A DNA stretch of 64,000 nucleotides from Actinomycetospora lutea (GCF_028737205.1 NZ_JAQZAL010000009.1:62001-126000); one strand, 5' to 3'; counted from the stretch's first letter, positions 42,726 through 51,364 are shown. Numbers and translations are program-made. The notes: generated by a model not told the origin, from the letters alone.

Positions 42726-42731
42726 TAGACT
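42726..42731 (+). promoter_or_regulatory. -10 box TAGACT of the leaderless MarR gene
   Basis: It ends six bases before ATG 42738 and directly follows the right operator copy, so the regulator can shut its own promoter. Confidence 0.5.
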
Positions 42732-42737
42732 CGGTCC

Positions 42738-43238
42738 ATGCCCGACCCGACGCACTCCGTCGATCCCGTGCAGCTCGGCGCCTACTTCGCCCTCATCGAG
42801 GTGTCCGGCCTGCTGCGCCACGCGATCGACCAGCAGCTGCGCGAGGACGGCGACCTGACGTTCGTGCAGTTCCAGGTCCTGATGCGCCTCGACCAGTCGC
42901 CCACGGGCAGCCACCGCATGACCGACCTGGCCGACGCGATCGTGCACAGCCGCAGCGGGCTGACCTACCAGGCCGGCCTGCTCGAGAAGGCGGGCCTGAT
43001 CACCCGCGCACCCTCCCCCGACGACGAGCGGGGCGTCACGGTCTCCGTCACCGAGGCAGGACGCGCACTGATCGGCCAGGTGCTCCCCGGCCACGAGGCG
43101 GTCGTCGGCCGGATGCTCTTCGACCCGCTCTCGCGCGACGACGCCCGCACCCTCGCCCGCCTCCTGACCCCGGTGCGCGACCACATGCGCGCCTCCGCGC
43201 CCCGGTCCGCGACGCCGCGGCGCCGGCGGGGCACCTAG
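42738..43238 (+). CDS. MarR-family transcriptional regulator
   Basis: A 166-residue winged-helix protein. The recognition region reads MTDLADAIVHSRSGLTYQAG and LLEKAGLITRAPSPDDERG, the latter the MarR wing with DER-G. It likely represses itself and the divergent oxidoreductase through the two TGCTTC-N6-GAAGCA sites. Its TAG lies in a CTAG shared with the stop of the convergent LLM gene. Confidence 0.87.
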   Translation: MPDPTHSVDPVQLGAYFALIEVSGLLRHAIDQQLREDGDLTFVQFQVLMRLDQSPTGSHRMTDLADAIVHSRSGLTYQAGLLEKAGLITRAPSPDDERGVTVSVTEAGRALIGQVLPGHEAVVGRMLFDPLSRDDARTLARLLTPVRDHMRASAPRSATPRRRRGT

Positions 43239-44056
43239 CGCACCCAGCGCTCCGCGATCGCGTCCAGGCGGTGCAGGACGTCGCGCTCGGCGACCGGGTC
43301 CACCCAGAAGGCGACGCGGTCGACGCCGACCTCGTCGAGACCGGTGGGGTCGAAGGTGTCGGGGTCGGCGCCGAAGGCCGTGAACGGGACGTCGGGGCGC
43401 CCCTCGTCGGCGAGCCACGACCGGACCCGGCGGAACGTCTCGAGGTCGAAGCGGTCGCGCAGCCAGGCGTCCCCGTGGTCGCGCAGGCGCCGCAGCGCGG
43501 CGTCGCTCTCCCCGCCGACGTAGATCGGCGGGTGCGGGCTCTGCACGGGCTTGGGCCAGCACCACATCGGGTCGAAGTCGACGTACTCGCCGTGGAACTC
43601 GGCCTGCTCCTCGGTCCAGATGCGGGCCATCGCGGCGAGCTTCTCGTCGAGCACCTTGCCGCGCCTGCGCGGGTCGATGCCGTGGTCGGCGGCCTCCTCG
43701 CGGTTCCAGCCGACGCCGACCCCGAACAGCGCGCGCCCGCCGGAGACCAGGTCGAGGCTCGCGACCTGCTTCGCGGTGTGGATGACGTCGCGCTCGGCGG
43801 GCAGCGCGACCCCGGTACCGAGCCCGAGCCGGGTGGTCGTCGCGGCGACCACCGCGAGCGTCACGAAGACGTCGATCGTGCGCAGGAAGTGCCGCGGCAG
43901 GTCGCCGCCGTCGGGGGCGGGACTCTCGCGCCGCACCGGGATGTGCGAGTGCTCGGGGACGAACAGCGCGTCGAACCCCCGCTCCTCGAGCGCGGGCCCC
44001 AGCACGGCCGGAGCGATGGTCTCGTCGGTGGCGAACAGCACGACCCCGTACTTCAC
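43235..44056 (-). CDS. LLM-class F420-dependent oxidoreductase
   Basis: A 273-residue TIM-barrel of the luciferase-like family (TIGR03619-type). It shows KYGVVLFATDETIAPAVLGP at the start, FVPEHSHIPVRR after the first strands, and FGVGVGWNREEAADHGIDP, the common F420-binding signature. It probably transfers hydride to or from F420 on an unknown substrate. I take GTG 44056, giving M-K-Y-G; GTG 44074 is the longer choice. Neither has a ribosome site. Confidence 0.83.
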   Translation of the reverse strand: MKYGVVLFATDETIAPAVLGPALEERGFDALFVPEHSHIPVRRESPAPDGGDLPRHFLRTIDVFVTLAVVAATTTRLGLGTGVALPAERDVIHTAKQVASLDLVSGGRALFGVGVGWNREEAADHGIDPRRRGKVLDEKLAAMARIWTEEQAEFHGEYVDFDPMWCWPKPVQSPHPPIYVGGESDAALRRLRDHGDAWLRDRFDLETFRRVRSWLADEGRPDVPFTAFGADPDTFDPTGLDEVGVDRVAFWVDPVAERDVLHRLDAIAERWVR

Positions 44057-44099
44057 GCCGGCATGATCGCGCACAACCGAACGGACCGGCTACCGCGAC

Positions 44100-44129
44100 T
44101 TGCCGTTCAACTCCTCAGTTGAGTACTGT
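44100..44129 (+). promoter_or_regulatory. promoter with operator in the spacer, DHFR-like gene
   Basis: TTGCCG (44100-44105) and TACTGT (44124-44129) are 18 bp apart. Between them TCAACTCCTCAGTTGA (44107-44122) is a perfect inverted repeat with 6-bp arms, a likely repressor site. No regulator gene adjoins it. Confidence 0.5.
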
Positions 44130-44160
44130 TCTAGGACCAACAGCGACGGGAGGACGTCCC

Positions 44161-44721
44161 ATGCAGACCCTCATGGTCGACTTCATCATCTCGCTCGACG
44201 GCTACGGCAGCGGCGAGGGCTGGCCCGGCTTCTGGGGACTGGAGGGGCCGGAGTACCTCGGCTGGCTCGACGACCAGCCGCAGCACACGGCCCTGCTCGG
44301 GGCGCGGACCTACCGCCTGATGTCGGGGTTCGCCGCCGAGATGCCCGACGAGCTCGCGAGCATGACCGCGCAGCCCAAGGTCGTGTTCTCCTCGACGCTG
44401 TCCACGCCGCTGACCTGGGCGAACACCGAGCTGGTCGCCACCGACCCCGTCGAGGCCGTGCGCGCCATGAAGCAGGACCACCCGCGGCCGCTGCACACCG
44501 TCGGGAGCCTCGCGCTCACCCGGGCCCTGCTCGGCGCCGGCCTGGTGGACCGGTTCCGGGTCGTCGTCTTCCCCGTGATCACCGGCGTCACCGGCCGCGA
44601 GCGGGTCTTCGACCACTACCCCGACATCGCCCTCGAGCTGGTCGAGAGCCGCCTGTTCGACGGCCGGCTCCAGCTGCTCGAGTACGTCCCGACGGTCATC
44701 GACGGGCCGCCGGCCGGCTGA
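44161..44721 (+). CDS. dihydrofolate reductase family protein (RibD C-terminal fold)
   Basis: A 186-residue reductase of the same subfamily as the protein at 16992-17585: MQTLMVDFIISLDGYGSGEG, GWPGFWGLEGPEYLGWL, and the late VVVFPVITGVTGRERVF. NADPH binding is expected; substrate unknown. GGGAGGA stands eight bases before ATG 44161. The promoter holds a palindromic operator in its spacer, so it is probably inducible. Confidence 0.82.
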   Translation: MQTLMVDFIISLDGYGSGEGWPGFWGLEGPEYLGWLDDQPQHTALLGARTYRLMSGFAAEMPDELASMTAQPKVVFSSTLSTPLTWANTELVATDPVEAVRAMKQDHPRPLHTVGSLALTRALLGAGLVDRFRVVVFPVITGVTGRERVFDHYPDIALELVESRLFDGRLQLLEYVPTVIDGPPAG

Positions 44722-44846
44722 GACGCGCGGCGCACACCGGGCACGAGCCGGCGGGACCGGTCGGCGGCCCGTCGCCGGAGCGGGCCCGAACCGGTATCGA
44801 TGTCAGCCACGCGGCGACCCCGCCGCGCGTCGAGAACGGAGCGCCC

Positions 44847-45998
44847 GTGACCCGCATCCGCACGACCCACGTGGGCAGCCTCGTCCGCACCCCCGAGCTG
44901 GTCGAGGTCGTGCGCGCCCGCGAGTACGGCGAGCCGGTGGACCCCGACCGGCACGCCGCGGTCCTCACCGCGGCGGTCGCCGAGGTCGTCCGGCGCCAGG
45001 TGGAGATCGGGCTCGACGTGGTCAGCGACGGCGAGTACGGCAAGTCCGACAGCTGGTCGCGCTACATCCGAGAGCGCCTGGGCGGCTTCACCGCCACGGC
45101 GGCGGCCGATCCCACGGGCGGCCGCTCGAACGTGCCGCCCGGCACCGACAAGCACCTCTTCGGCGAGTTCTACGCCGAGTACGAGGCGGGCCAGGGGTTC
45201 GTCGGGGGCGGCGGCGAGTGGCGCGCGACGGGCCCGGTGCACTACACCGGCGCCGACGCGGTCGGCCGCGACATCGCGAACCTCACCGCCGCCCTGCAGG
45301 GCACCCCGGCCGAGGGCTTCCTGCCCGTCGTGGCCCCGGCCAGCGCGGTGCCCCGCCCCACCCACGACCACTACGCCACCGACGAGGAGCTGCTGTTCGC
45401 CGTCGCGGACGCGCTCAACGAGGAGTACCGCGCGGTGGTCGACGCCGGGCTCGTCGTGCAGATCGACGACGCGCACTTCGCCATCGCCTACGACACGATG
45501 CGCGGCGACCTCGCCGCCTACCGGCCCTGGGCCGAGCTGCGCACCGAGGCGCTCGTGCGCGCGCTCGACGGCATCCCCGCCGAGCGCGCCCGCTACCACG
45601 TCTGCTGGGGCAGCTGGAACGCGCCGCACGTCGGCGACGTGCCCCTGCGCGACATCGTCGACCTGATCCTGCGGGTGCCCGTGCGCACCTACTCGCTCGA
45701 GCAGGCCAGCCCGCGCCACGAGCACGAGTGGCGCGTCTGGGAGGACGTCGCGCTGCCCGACGACAAGGTGCTGATGCCGGGCCTGATCAGCCACGCGACC
45801 AACGTCGTCGAGCACCCCGAGCTGGTCGCCGAGCGCATCGTCCGGCTGGCGCGGCTCGTCGGCCCCGAGCGCGTCGTGGCCAGCAGCGACTGCGGGTTCG
45901 CGCAGGGCCCGCTCGTGCGCCGCGTGCACCCCAGCATCCAGTGGGCCAAGCTCGAGGCCCTCGTGGCGGGCGCCCGGCTCGCCGAGCAGCGGCTCTGA
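44847..45998 (+). CDS. cobalamin-independent methionine synthase (MetE C-terminal)-like protein
   Basis: A 383-residue TIM barrel equal to the catalytic half of MetE. Zinc ligands can be seen: His and Cys in YHVCWGSWN, Glu in YSLEQAS, Cys in ASSDCGFAQ. It starts RIRTTHVGSLVRTPELVEVV. Stand-alone forms use varied methyl or alkyl donors and thiol acceptors (methionine synthesis, epoxyalkane:CoM transfer). The true substrates are not evident. The GTG at 44847 follows CGGAGC. A distant paralogue is at 62643-63815. Confidence 0.82.
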   Translation: MTRIRTTHVGSLVRTPELVEVVRAREYGEPVDPDRHAAVLTAAVAEVVRRQVEIGLDVVSDGEYGKSDSWSRYIRERLGGFTATAAADPTGGRSNVPPGTDKHLFGEFYAEYEAGQGFVGGGGEWRATGPVHYTGADAVGRDIANLTAALQGTPAEGFLPVVAPASAVPRPTHDHYATDEELLFAVADALNEEYRAVVDAGLVVQIDDAHFAIAYDTMRGDLAAYRPWAELRTEALVRALDGIPAERARYHVCWGSWNAPHVGDVPLRDIVDLILRVPVRTYSLEQASPRHEHEWRVWEDVALPDDKVLMPGLISHATNVVEHPELVAERIVRLARLVGPERVVASSDCGFAQGPLVRRVHPSIQWAKLEALVAGARLAEQRL

Positions 45999-46001
45999 CG
46001 G

Positions 46002-46970
46002 TCAGCGATCCGCGACGACCGCCACCGCGTGCACGGCGTTGCGCGCGCCGTCGGCCGGTTGGACACGGCCCGCCGCGTCGGTGGCCCGCGCGGCGAGCAC
46101 GTGCTCTCCCGGGGCGAGGGTGACGTCGAGGGCGAAGCGCTGCCACGTGCGGTGCTCGCCCCGCGGCTCGAGGACCGCCGTGCGCCACCGCCCGTCCACC
46201 GCGACCTCGACCGACGTCACCGGGTGCGCGCCCCACGCCCACCCGGTGACCGTGACGTCGGCGCCGGTCCGGGCGCCGTCGGGCGGGGTGGTGACCACGC
46301 TGGTGACGTCGAGGTCGCGCACCGGCTGCGGCCCCGGGTCGCCCGGCAGCGTGCGCTGGTAGAGGCGGGTGGTGAACAGGTGCTCGGGACGCCGGTCGGC
46401 GACGGTGAGCTCCCGGAGCCACTTGACGTTGTTGGTGCCGAAGTACCCGGGCACCACGAACCGCGCGGGCGCCCCGTGCTCATCGGTCAGTGGCGCGCCG
46501 TTCATGCCCAGCGCCACGACGGCGCGCTCGCGGGCGACCGCGAGCGGGACGTCCTTGCGGTACTCCGTGCACGCGGTGCCGGCGAAGACCCCGGCGTCGG
46601 ACCCGGTCGCCCACAGCGCCGAGGACGGCGCCGCGCCCGCGGCCTCGAGCAGCGCCGCGACGGGGACGCCGTGCCACACCACGTTCGCGGCCCGGCGCAC
46701 GAACACGCCCGGCTCGAGCGGGTTGCCGAAGCACTCGAGCACGGCCGGCACGTCGACCGCGGGCATCGCGCGCAGCGCGGGCAGGTCGAGCTCGAGCGGG
46801 GTCGCGACGTCGCCGCCGACCCGCAGCCGCCAGGTCGCGGGGTCGACGTGGGCGATGCCGAAGTGCCCGATCACGTAGACGTCGTCGACGCCGGTGACCC
46901 GCGCGTCGAGGCGCTCGGGTCCGGGGATCCACTTCGTCGTCGACGCGGGGTCCATGCGCGGCGCGGGCAC
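46002..46970 (-). CDS. sulfite oxidase-like molybdopterin enzyme
   Basis: A 322-residue protein of the sulfite oxidase family. The Moco domain spans about residues 25-205 with the probable Mo-ligand Cys in AVLECFGNPLEPG, then VVWHGVPVAALLEAAG and FVVPGYFGTNNVKWLREL. A C-terminal Ig-like dimerisation domain follows (GADVTVTGWAWGAHPVTSVEVAVDG in part). No signal peptide is seen, unlike many bacterial members. The start is GTG 46970 or ATG 46955. It is third in a TetR/aldo-keto reductase/this gene operon with gaps of five bases. Confidence 0.83.
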   Translation of the reverse strand: MPAPRMDPASTTKWIPGPERLDARVTGVDDVYVIGHFGIAHVDPATWRLRVGGDVATPLELDLPALRAMPAVDVPAVLECFGNPLEPGVFVRRAANVVWHGVPVAALLEAAGAAPSSALWATGSDAGVFAGTACTEYRKDVPLAVARERAVVALGMNGAPLTDEHGAPARFVVPGYFGTNNVKWLRELTVADRRPEHLFTTRLYQRTLPGDPGPQPVRDLDVTSVVTTPPDGARTGADVTVTGWAWGAHPVTSVEVAVDGRWRTAVLEPRGEHRTWQRFALDVTLAPGEHVLAARATDAAGRVQPADGARNAVHAVAVVADR

Positions 46971-46975
46971 CGGGA

Positions 46976-47839
46976 TCAGCCCGTCGCGCCGGGGTCGTCG
47001 GGGACCGGCCCGATCCGCCCGGCCTCGTCGGGGACGTGCAGCGCGGCGATCGCGGCGAGGTCGTCGTCGGTGAGGTCGAGGTCGGCGGCCGCACGGTTCT
47101 CGGCGATGCGCTGCGGGGTGTCCGACTTCGGGATGACGATGTGGCCCCGGGCCAGGTGCCAGCGCAGCACCACCTGCGCGGGGGTCGCGTCGAGGCGCTC
47201 GGCGATGCGCCCCAGCACGGGCTCCTGCAGCACCGAGCCCCGGCCCAGCGGGCTCCAGGCCTCGGTGCGGATGCCGTGCGCGTCGTGCAGCGCGCGCATC
47301 TCGTGCTGCTGGAGGTGCGGGTGCAGCTCGATCTGGTTGACCGCCGGCACCGTGCCGCCCAGCACGAGGATCCGCTCCAGGTGCCCGGCCCGGAAGTTCG
47401 ACACCCCGACCGCCCGGGCCCGCCCCTCGTCGTACAGCTGCTCCATGCCCGACCACGTCTGCACGCACTCGGCGAACGCGTCGGTGGGCCAGTGCACGAG
47501 GTAGAGGTCGACGTGGTCGAGCCCGAGGCGCTCGAGGCTCGCGGCCGCGCAGTCCAGCGCGTGCTCGCAGCCCTGGTGGCCGTTCCACACCTTGGTGGTG
47601 ACGAACAGGTCCTCGCGCGCGATGCCGGAGGCGGCGATGGCGCGGCCGACGCCCTCCTCGTTGCCGTAGACCGCGGCGGTGTCGATGCTGCGGTAGCCCT
47701 GGGCGAGCGCCTCGGACACCGAGGCCTCGGCGTCACGGGCCTCGGACACCCCGAAGCCGAGCTGGGGCATCCGCACGCCGTTGTTGAGCGTCACCGTGAG
47801 GTCGGCGCGGTCCAGCGTCGGGGGCGGTCCGAAGTCCAC
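46976..47839 (-). CDS. aldo/keto reductase
   Basis: A 287-residue AKR of the 5-type (2,5-diketogluconate reductase-like). The catalytic tetrad is visible: Asp and Tyr in SIDTAAVYGNEEG, Lys in FVTTKVWNG, His in YLVHWPTD. The NADPH-binding end reads HIVIPKSDTPQRIAENR. It reduces aldehydes or ketones in the cytosol. GTG 47839 stands five bases after the TetR stop, so both share a message with the sulfite oxidase-like gene. Confidence 0.88.
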   Translation of the reverse strand: MDFGPPPTLDRADLTVTLNNGVRMPQLGFGVSEARDAEASVSEALAQGYRSIDTAAVYGNEEGVGRAIAASGIAREDLFVTTKVWNGHQGCEHALDCAAASLERLGLDHVDLYLVHWPTDAFAECVQTWSGMEQLYDEGRARAVGVSNFRAGHLERILVLGGTVPAVNQIELHPHLQQHEMRALHDAHGIRTEAWSPLGRGSVLQEPVLGRIAERLDATPAQVVLRWHLARGHIVIPKSDTPQRIAENRAAADLDLTDDDLAAIAALHVPDEAGRIGPVPDDPGATG

Positions 47840-47844
47840 GGCTG

Positions 47845-48423
47845 TCAGCGCCTCTCACGGGTCAGGGTGGCGAGGGCGAGCTCCACGTGGCGCAGCGGCG
47901 CAGTGTGGTCCCCCGTCGCCTTCGCGAGCAGGGCGGCTCCCTCGAAGGTCTCGATGAGCAGCTGCGCGATCTCCTCGGCCGCCGGGGAGGCCACGACCTG
48001 CCCGGCCTCCTGGCCCTCGGCGACCGTCGCGGCCACAGCCTTCGTCCAGACCTCCAGGCCCTCGCGCACCGCCTGCTGCACCCGCCCGCCCGGTGAGGTG
48101 GGCGCCTCGGCCGCCGCGGTGCCGAGCAGGCACCCGAACTCCATGCCGGTCTCGAGCCGCTCGCTGCACGCCGCGAAGTGCGCCCGCAGCCGCACCGGGG
48201 CGGGGTCCGGCCCGGCCAGGGCGGACAGGTCGGTCGCCCGGCAGAACCGCGTCACGATCTCGGCGAGCAGGGCTTCCTTGCTCTCGAAGTGGTTGTAGAA
48301 CGAGCCCTTGGGCACGCCGGCGGCCCGGGTGATGTCGCCGACGCTGGCGGCCACCAGTCCCTTGCGACGCAGCAACGCCTCGGCGTTCTCCACGATCGCG
48401 GCGCGGTGGCTCCTCTGCGGCAC
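47845..48423 (-). CDS. TetR-family transcriptional regulator
   Basis: A 192-residue regulator. HTH: LLRRKGLVAASVGDITRAAG and VPKGSFYNHFESKEALLAEI. The C-terminal part (ACSERLETGMEFGCLLGTAAAE) matches the TetR_C subgroup with a conserved GCLLG, seen in AcuR/NemR-like sensors of reactive electrophiles. It heads the operon with the aldo-keto reductase, which fits an aldehyde response. An operator candidate lies 9 bp upstream of its GTG. Confidence 0.87.
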   Translation of the reverse strand: MPQRSHRAAIVENAEALLRRKGLVAASVGDITRAAGVPKGSFYNHFESKEALLAEIVTRFCRATDLSALAGPDPAPVRLRAHFAACSERLETGMEFGCLLGTAAAEAPTSPGGRVQQAVREGLEVWTKAVAATVAEGQEAGQVVASPAAEEIAQLLIETFEGAALLAKATGDHTAPLRHVELALATLTRERR

Positions 48424-48431
48424 GCCTCCAA

Positions 48432-48445
48432 GATGACCGGTCGTC
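48432..48445. promoter_or_regulatory. TetR operator candidate
   Basis: GATGACCGGTCGTC, a 14-bp near palindrome centred on GACCGGTC, between the TetR operon and the divergent dehydrogenase gene. It is placed to act on both. Confidence 0.6.
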
Positions 48446-48470
48446 TCAACACTGTCAACCGCACGCTGGC

Positions 48471-48476
48471 TAGCCT
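48471..48476 (+). promoter_or_regulatory. -10 box TAGCCT of a leaderless dehydrogenase transcript
   Basis: Seven bases separate it from GTG 48484. The surrounding GGCTAGCCT is identical to that before the RNase H gene. Confidence 0.5.
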
Positions 48477-48483
48477 CGCGGCC

Positions 48484-49449
48484 GTGCAGATCGTGATCGG
48501 CGGCGCCGCCGGGTTCGACGACGTGCCCGAGCTCGCCGGCATGGCCGGGCGCCACGACATCGCCTTCGCGCCCGACGACGCGGCGCTCGCCCGGCACCTC
48601 CCCACCGCGGAGGTGTTCGTCAGCTGGACCTTCCGCGGCTCCGGGCTCGCGCGGCACTGGCCGCTCGCGCACCGCCTGCGCTGGGTGCACTGGTGCGGGG
48701 CGGGGGTGCGGCCGGCGCTCTTCCCGGAGCTGGTGGCGAGCGACGTCGTGCTCACCAACGCCCGCGGCGTCTTCGACCGCGCGATGGCCGAGTACGTGCT
48801 CGGCACGGTGCTGGCCTTCGTCCTGCGCCTGCCCGAGGCCCTGGAGGAGCAGCGCGCCGGGCGGTGGACCTACCGGCACTCCGAGCGCCTCGACGGCACG
48901 ACCGCGGTGGTGTTCGGCGTCGGCGGGATCGGCCGGCGGGTCGGCGAGCTCCTCGCCGCCGCGGGCGTGACCGTCCACGGGGTCGGGCGCACCGCCCGCG
49001 ACACCGACACCGTGTTCGGGCGCGTCCACGGGCGCGACGACCGGTTCGCGCTGGTCGGGCAGGCCGACTGGGTCGTCGCGGTCCTGCCCGACACCCCCGA
49101 CACCGAGGGCTACTTCGGCGCCGCGGAGTTCGCCGCCATGCGGTCCACGGCCCGGTTCGTGAACGTCGGGCGCGGCAGCACGGTCGTCGAGCCCGAGCTC
49201 GTGGAGGCGCTGCGGACCGGGCGGATCGCCGGCGCCGCGCTCGACGTGTTCGCCGAGGAGCCGCTCCCCCGCGACAGCGCGCTGTGGACGCTGCCCGGCG
49301 TGATCGTCACCCCGCACGTCTCCGGCGACTACCGCGGCTTCGAGGACGACCTGTGCCGACAGTTCCTCGACCTCCTCGCGCGCTACGAGGCGGGCGCGCC
49401 GCTGGAGAACGTCGTCGACAAGCAGGCCGGCTACGTGGCGACGTCCTAG
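48484..49449 (+). CDS. D-2-hydroxyacid dehydrogenase
   Basis: A 321-residue NAD(P)-dependent dehydrogenase. The cofactor motif VVFGVGGIGRRVGELLAAAG (about residues 139-158) is typical. The active-site Arg lies in NVGRGSTVVEPELVEAL, the Glu in FAEEPLP, and the His in VTPHVSGDYRG. GhrA-like enzymes reduce glyoxylate or hydroxypyruvate and related 2-keto acids. It is divergent from the TetR-AKR operon, with the TetR operator in front of its -10 box. Confidence 0.86.
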   Translation: MQIVIGGAAGFDDVPELAGMAGRHDIAFAPDDAALARHLPTAEVFVSWTFRGSGLARHWPLAHRLRWVHWCGAGVRPALFPELVASDVVLTNARGVFDRAMAEYVLGTVLAFVLRLPEALEEQRAGRWTYRHSERLDGTTAVVFGVGGIGRRVGELLAAAGVTVHGVGRTARDTDTVFGRVHGRDDRFALVGQADWVVAVLPDTPDTEGYFGAAEFAAMRSTARFVNVGRGSTVVEPELVEALRTGRIAGAALDVFAEEPLPRDSALWTLPGVIVTPHVSGDYRGFEDDLCRQFLDLLARYEAGAPLENVVDKQAGYVATS

Positions 49450-49468
49450 ATGGCCCGGGCGGGGCCGG

Positions 49469-50455
49469 TCAGGGCGCCGTCGCCGGCAGTTCCCGCGTGC
49501 CCCCGAGCACCTCCTGCAGCCGCACGGGGACGTCGGCGAGACCGGCGCCGTCGAGGGCGCTGCGCAGTGCGGCAGCGTCGGCGGCCGGGGGCGGGCCGGC
49601 CGCGACCACCTGCAGCACCCCCTGGCTCCAGGTCAGGTCGACGACCTGCCACGAGCGCGCCCCGGCCCACTGCGCCACCGCCGGCTGCGCGGCGGCGATC
49701 ACCCGCTGCCCCTGGAAGGTCTGGTAGCTCCCGACGCCGAGCGGGACCGCGACCGCCACGAGCAGCGCCCCGACGACGATCACCGTGGCGGGACGGAACC
49801 GGCCGACCGGCCGACCGGCCGCGACGGCGCCGGCCCGCACCCGGTAGCCGAGGAGGACCGCCGTCCCGGTGGCGATGATCGCGGCGACGTTGGTGACGAA
49901 GAGCAGCAGCGCCCCGGCGGCCTGGTCGGGCGCCCCGGACTCCAGCGTGAGCCCCACGACCGCCAGCGGCGGCACCAGCGAGATCGCGATCGCCACCCCG
50001 GGCAGCGTGTCCGACACGTCGGACCGCACGAGGGCGAACGCGCCGACCGCGCCGGTGGCCAGCGCCGAGACGAGGTCCACCACCTTCGGCGCCACCCGCG
50101 AGGCGACCTGCGAGTTGGTCGCCGCGACCTCGGGGACCGGGCTCAGCAGTCCCGAGAGGAACCCGATCACCACCACCACGACCGCGCCGCCGAGGACGAG
50201 GGCGACGCTCAGGAGCACCATCCGCCGGTCGGCCAGCACCAGCGCCAGCGCGGTGCCCAGGATCGGGGTCATCAGCGGGGCGACGATCATCGCGCCGATG
50301 ACGGTGGCGGTGGAGTCGGCCACGACCCCGGCGCTCGCGATCACCGCGGCCAGCGTGAGCAGCACCCAGAAGGCCGACAGCCCGGAGCGGTCGGTGAGGA
50401 AGAGCTTGCCGGTGACGCGGTCCAGGTCGTCCTCCGTCACCGGCCCCAGCGGCAT
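49469..50455 (-). CDS. DUF389 membrane protein
   Basis: A 328-residue membrane protein with the DUF389 core: FWVLLTLAAVIASAGVVADSTATVIGAMIVAPLMTPILG (parts), then VSDTLPGVAIAISLVPPLAVVGLTLESG. Six or so helices are followed by a C-terminal soluble domain (VVDLTWSQGVLQVVAAG). The family is of unknown function, possibly transport. A TAGCGT -10 box ends seven bases before ATG 50455 with no ribosome site, so the mRNA appears leaderless. Confidence 0.85.
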   Translation of the reverse strand: MPLGPVTEDDLDRVTGKLFLTDRSGLSAFWVLLTLAAVIASAGVVADSTATVIGAMIVAPLMTPILGTALALVLADRRMVLLSVALVLGGAVVVVVIGFLSGLLSPVPEVAATNSQVASRVAPKVVDLVSALATGAVGAFALVRSDVSDTLPGVAIAISLVPPLAVVGLTLESGAPDQAAGALLLFVTNVAAIIATGTAVLLGYRVRAGAVAAGRPVGRFRPATVIVVGALLVAVAVPLGVGSYQTFQGQRVIAAAQPAVAQWAGARSWQVVDLTWSQGVLQVVAAGPPPAADAAALRSALDGAGLADVPVRLQEVLGGTRELPATAP

Positions 50456-50462
50456 GGCCCCG

Positions 50463-50468
50463 ACGCTA
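50463..50468 (-). promoter_or_regulatory. -10 box TAGCGT of the leaderless DUF389 gene
   Basis: Complement of ACGCTA; seven bases before ATG 50455. Confidence 0.45.
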
Positions 50469-50578
50469 GGAACACCCACCCCCGTCCGGCTCACCCGCAC
50501 GAGGTGAGCGGACGCGGGGACCGGTGGCGTCGCGCCTGGGCCGCCCCCGCGGTGCCGAGGGCCGCGCGGCCCGCTGGC

Positions 50579-50584
50579 TAGCCT
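50579..50584 (+). promoter_or_regulatory. -10 box TAGCCT of the leaderless RNase H gene
   Basis: Six bases before GTG 50591, within GGCTAGCCT as at 48469-48476. Confidence 0.5.
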
Positions 50585-50590
50585 GGCCGG

Positions 50591-51238
50591 GTGCCGATGA
50601 CCGCGAAGTACGCCACCACGTGCGGGGTCTGCGCCTCCCCCGTCTCCCCCGGCGAGGAGATCGCGCGCGCCGGCGAGCGCTGGGCGCACGCGACGTGCGC
50701 CGGGTCGGCCGGCGCGGCCACGGCCCCGAAGAAGGCCACGACGGCCACGAAGGCCACGAAGGCCGGGGCCAGGGCCACGCCCGCGCGCCCGGACATGCCC
50801 GCCGCCGACGGCGCGCTCGAGGTCTGGACCGACGGCGCGTGCTCCGGCAACCCCGGCCCCGGCGGCTGGGCCTGGGCCACCCGCGACGGACGGCAGGACA
50901 GCGGCGGCGAGGCCGGCACCACCAACCAGCGCATGGAGATCCGCGCCGCCCTCGAGGCCGTGCGCGCCCTCGACGGCCCGCTCGTCGTCGTCAGCGACTC
51001 GACCTACGTCGTGAACTGCTTCCGCGACGGGTGGTGGAAGGGCTGGATCGCGCGGGGCTGGACGACCAGCGCGAAGAAGCCCGTGGTCAGCCGGGACCTC
51101 TGGGAGCCGCTGATCACCCTGGTCAACGACCGCGGCGACGTGTCCTTCCGGTGGACCAAGGGCCACTCGGGCGACGAGATGAACGACCTCGTCGACCGGC
51201 TCGCCGTCGAGCAGTCGAAGGCCGTCGCCGCGACCTAG
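50591..51238 (+). CDS. rnhA: ribonuclease HI with N-terminal zinc knuckle
   Basis: A 215-residue protein. Residues 10-40 hold CGVC..HATC in TTCGVCASPVSPGEE and GERWAHATCAG, a treble-clef-like zinc site. A Lys/Ala-rich linker (residues 44-72) follows, then RNase HI. Catalytic residues are Asp in WTDGACSGNPGPGG, Glu in NQRMEIRAAL, Asp in VVSDSTYVV and Asp after KGHSGDEMNDLVDR. It cuts RNA in RNA:DNA hybrids. The extra zinc domain may aid substrate binding; it is not part of the E. coli enzyme. GTG 50591 fits a leaderless message; ATG 50597 is the alternative. Confidence 0.9.
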   Translation: MPMTAKYATTCGVCASPVSPGEEIARAGERWAHATCAGSAGAATAPKKATTATKATKAGARATPARPDMPAADGALEVWTDGACSGNPGPGGWAWATRDGRQDSGGEAGTTNQRMEIRAALEAVRALDGPLVVVSDSTYVVNCFRDGWWKGWIARGWTTSAKKPVVSRDLWEPLITLVNDRGDVSFRWTKGHSGDEMNDLVDRLAVEQSKAVAAT

Positions 51239-51364
51239 CCGCGGCGCCCACGAGCGATCCTCGGGTTGACCCCCGCCGTCCGGGGGCGCGCACCCTGCCC
51301 GCCACCGCGCCGTCCGAGCACTCTCGTGTCCACACCCGAGAGTCCCCCGGAGGAGGCGAGCACC

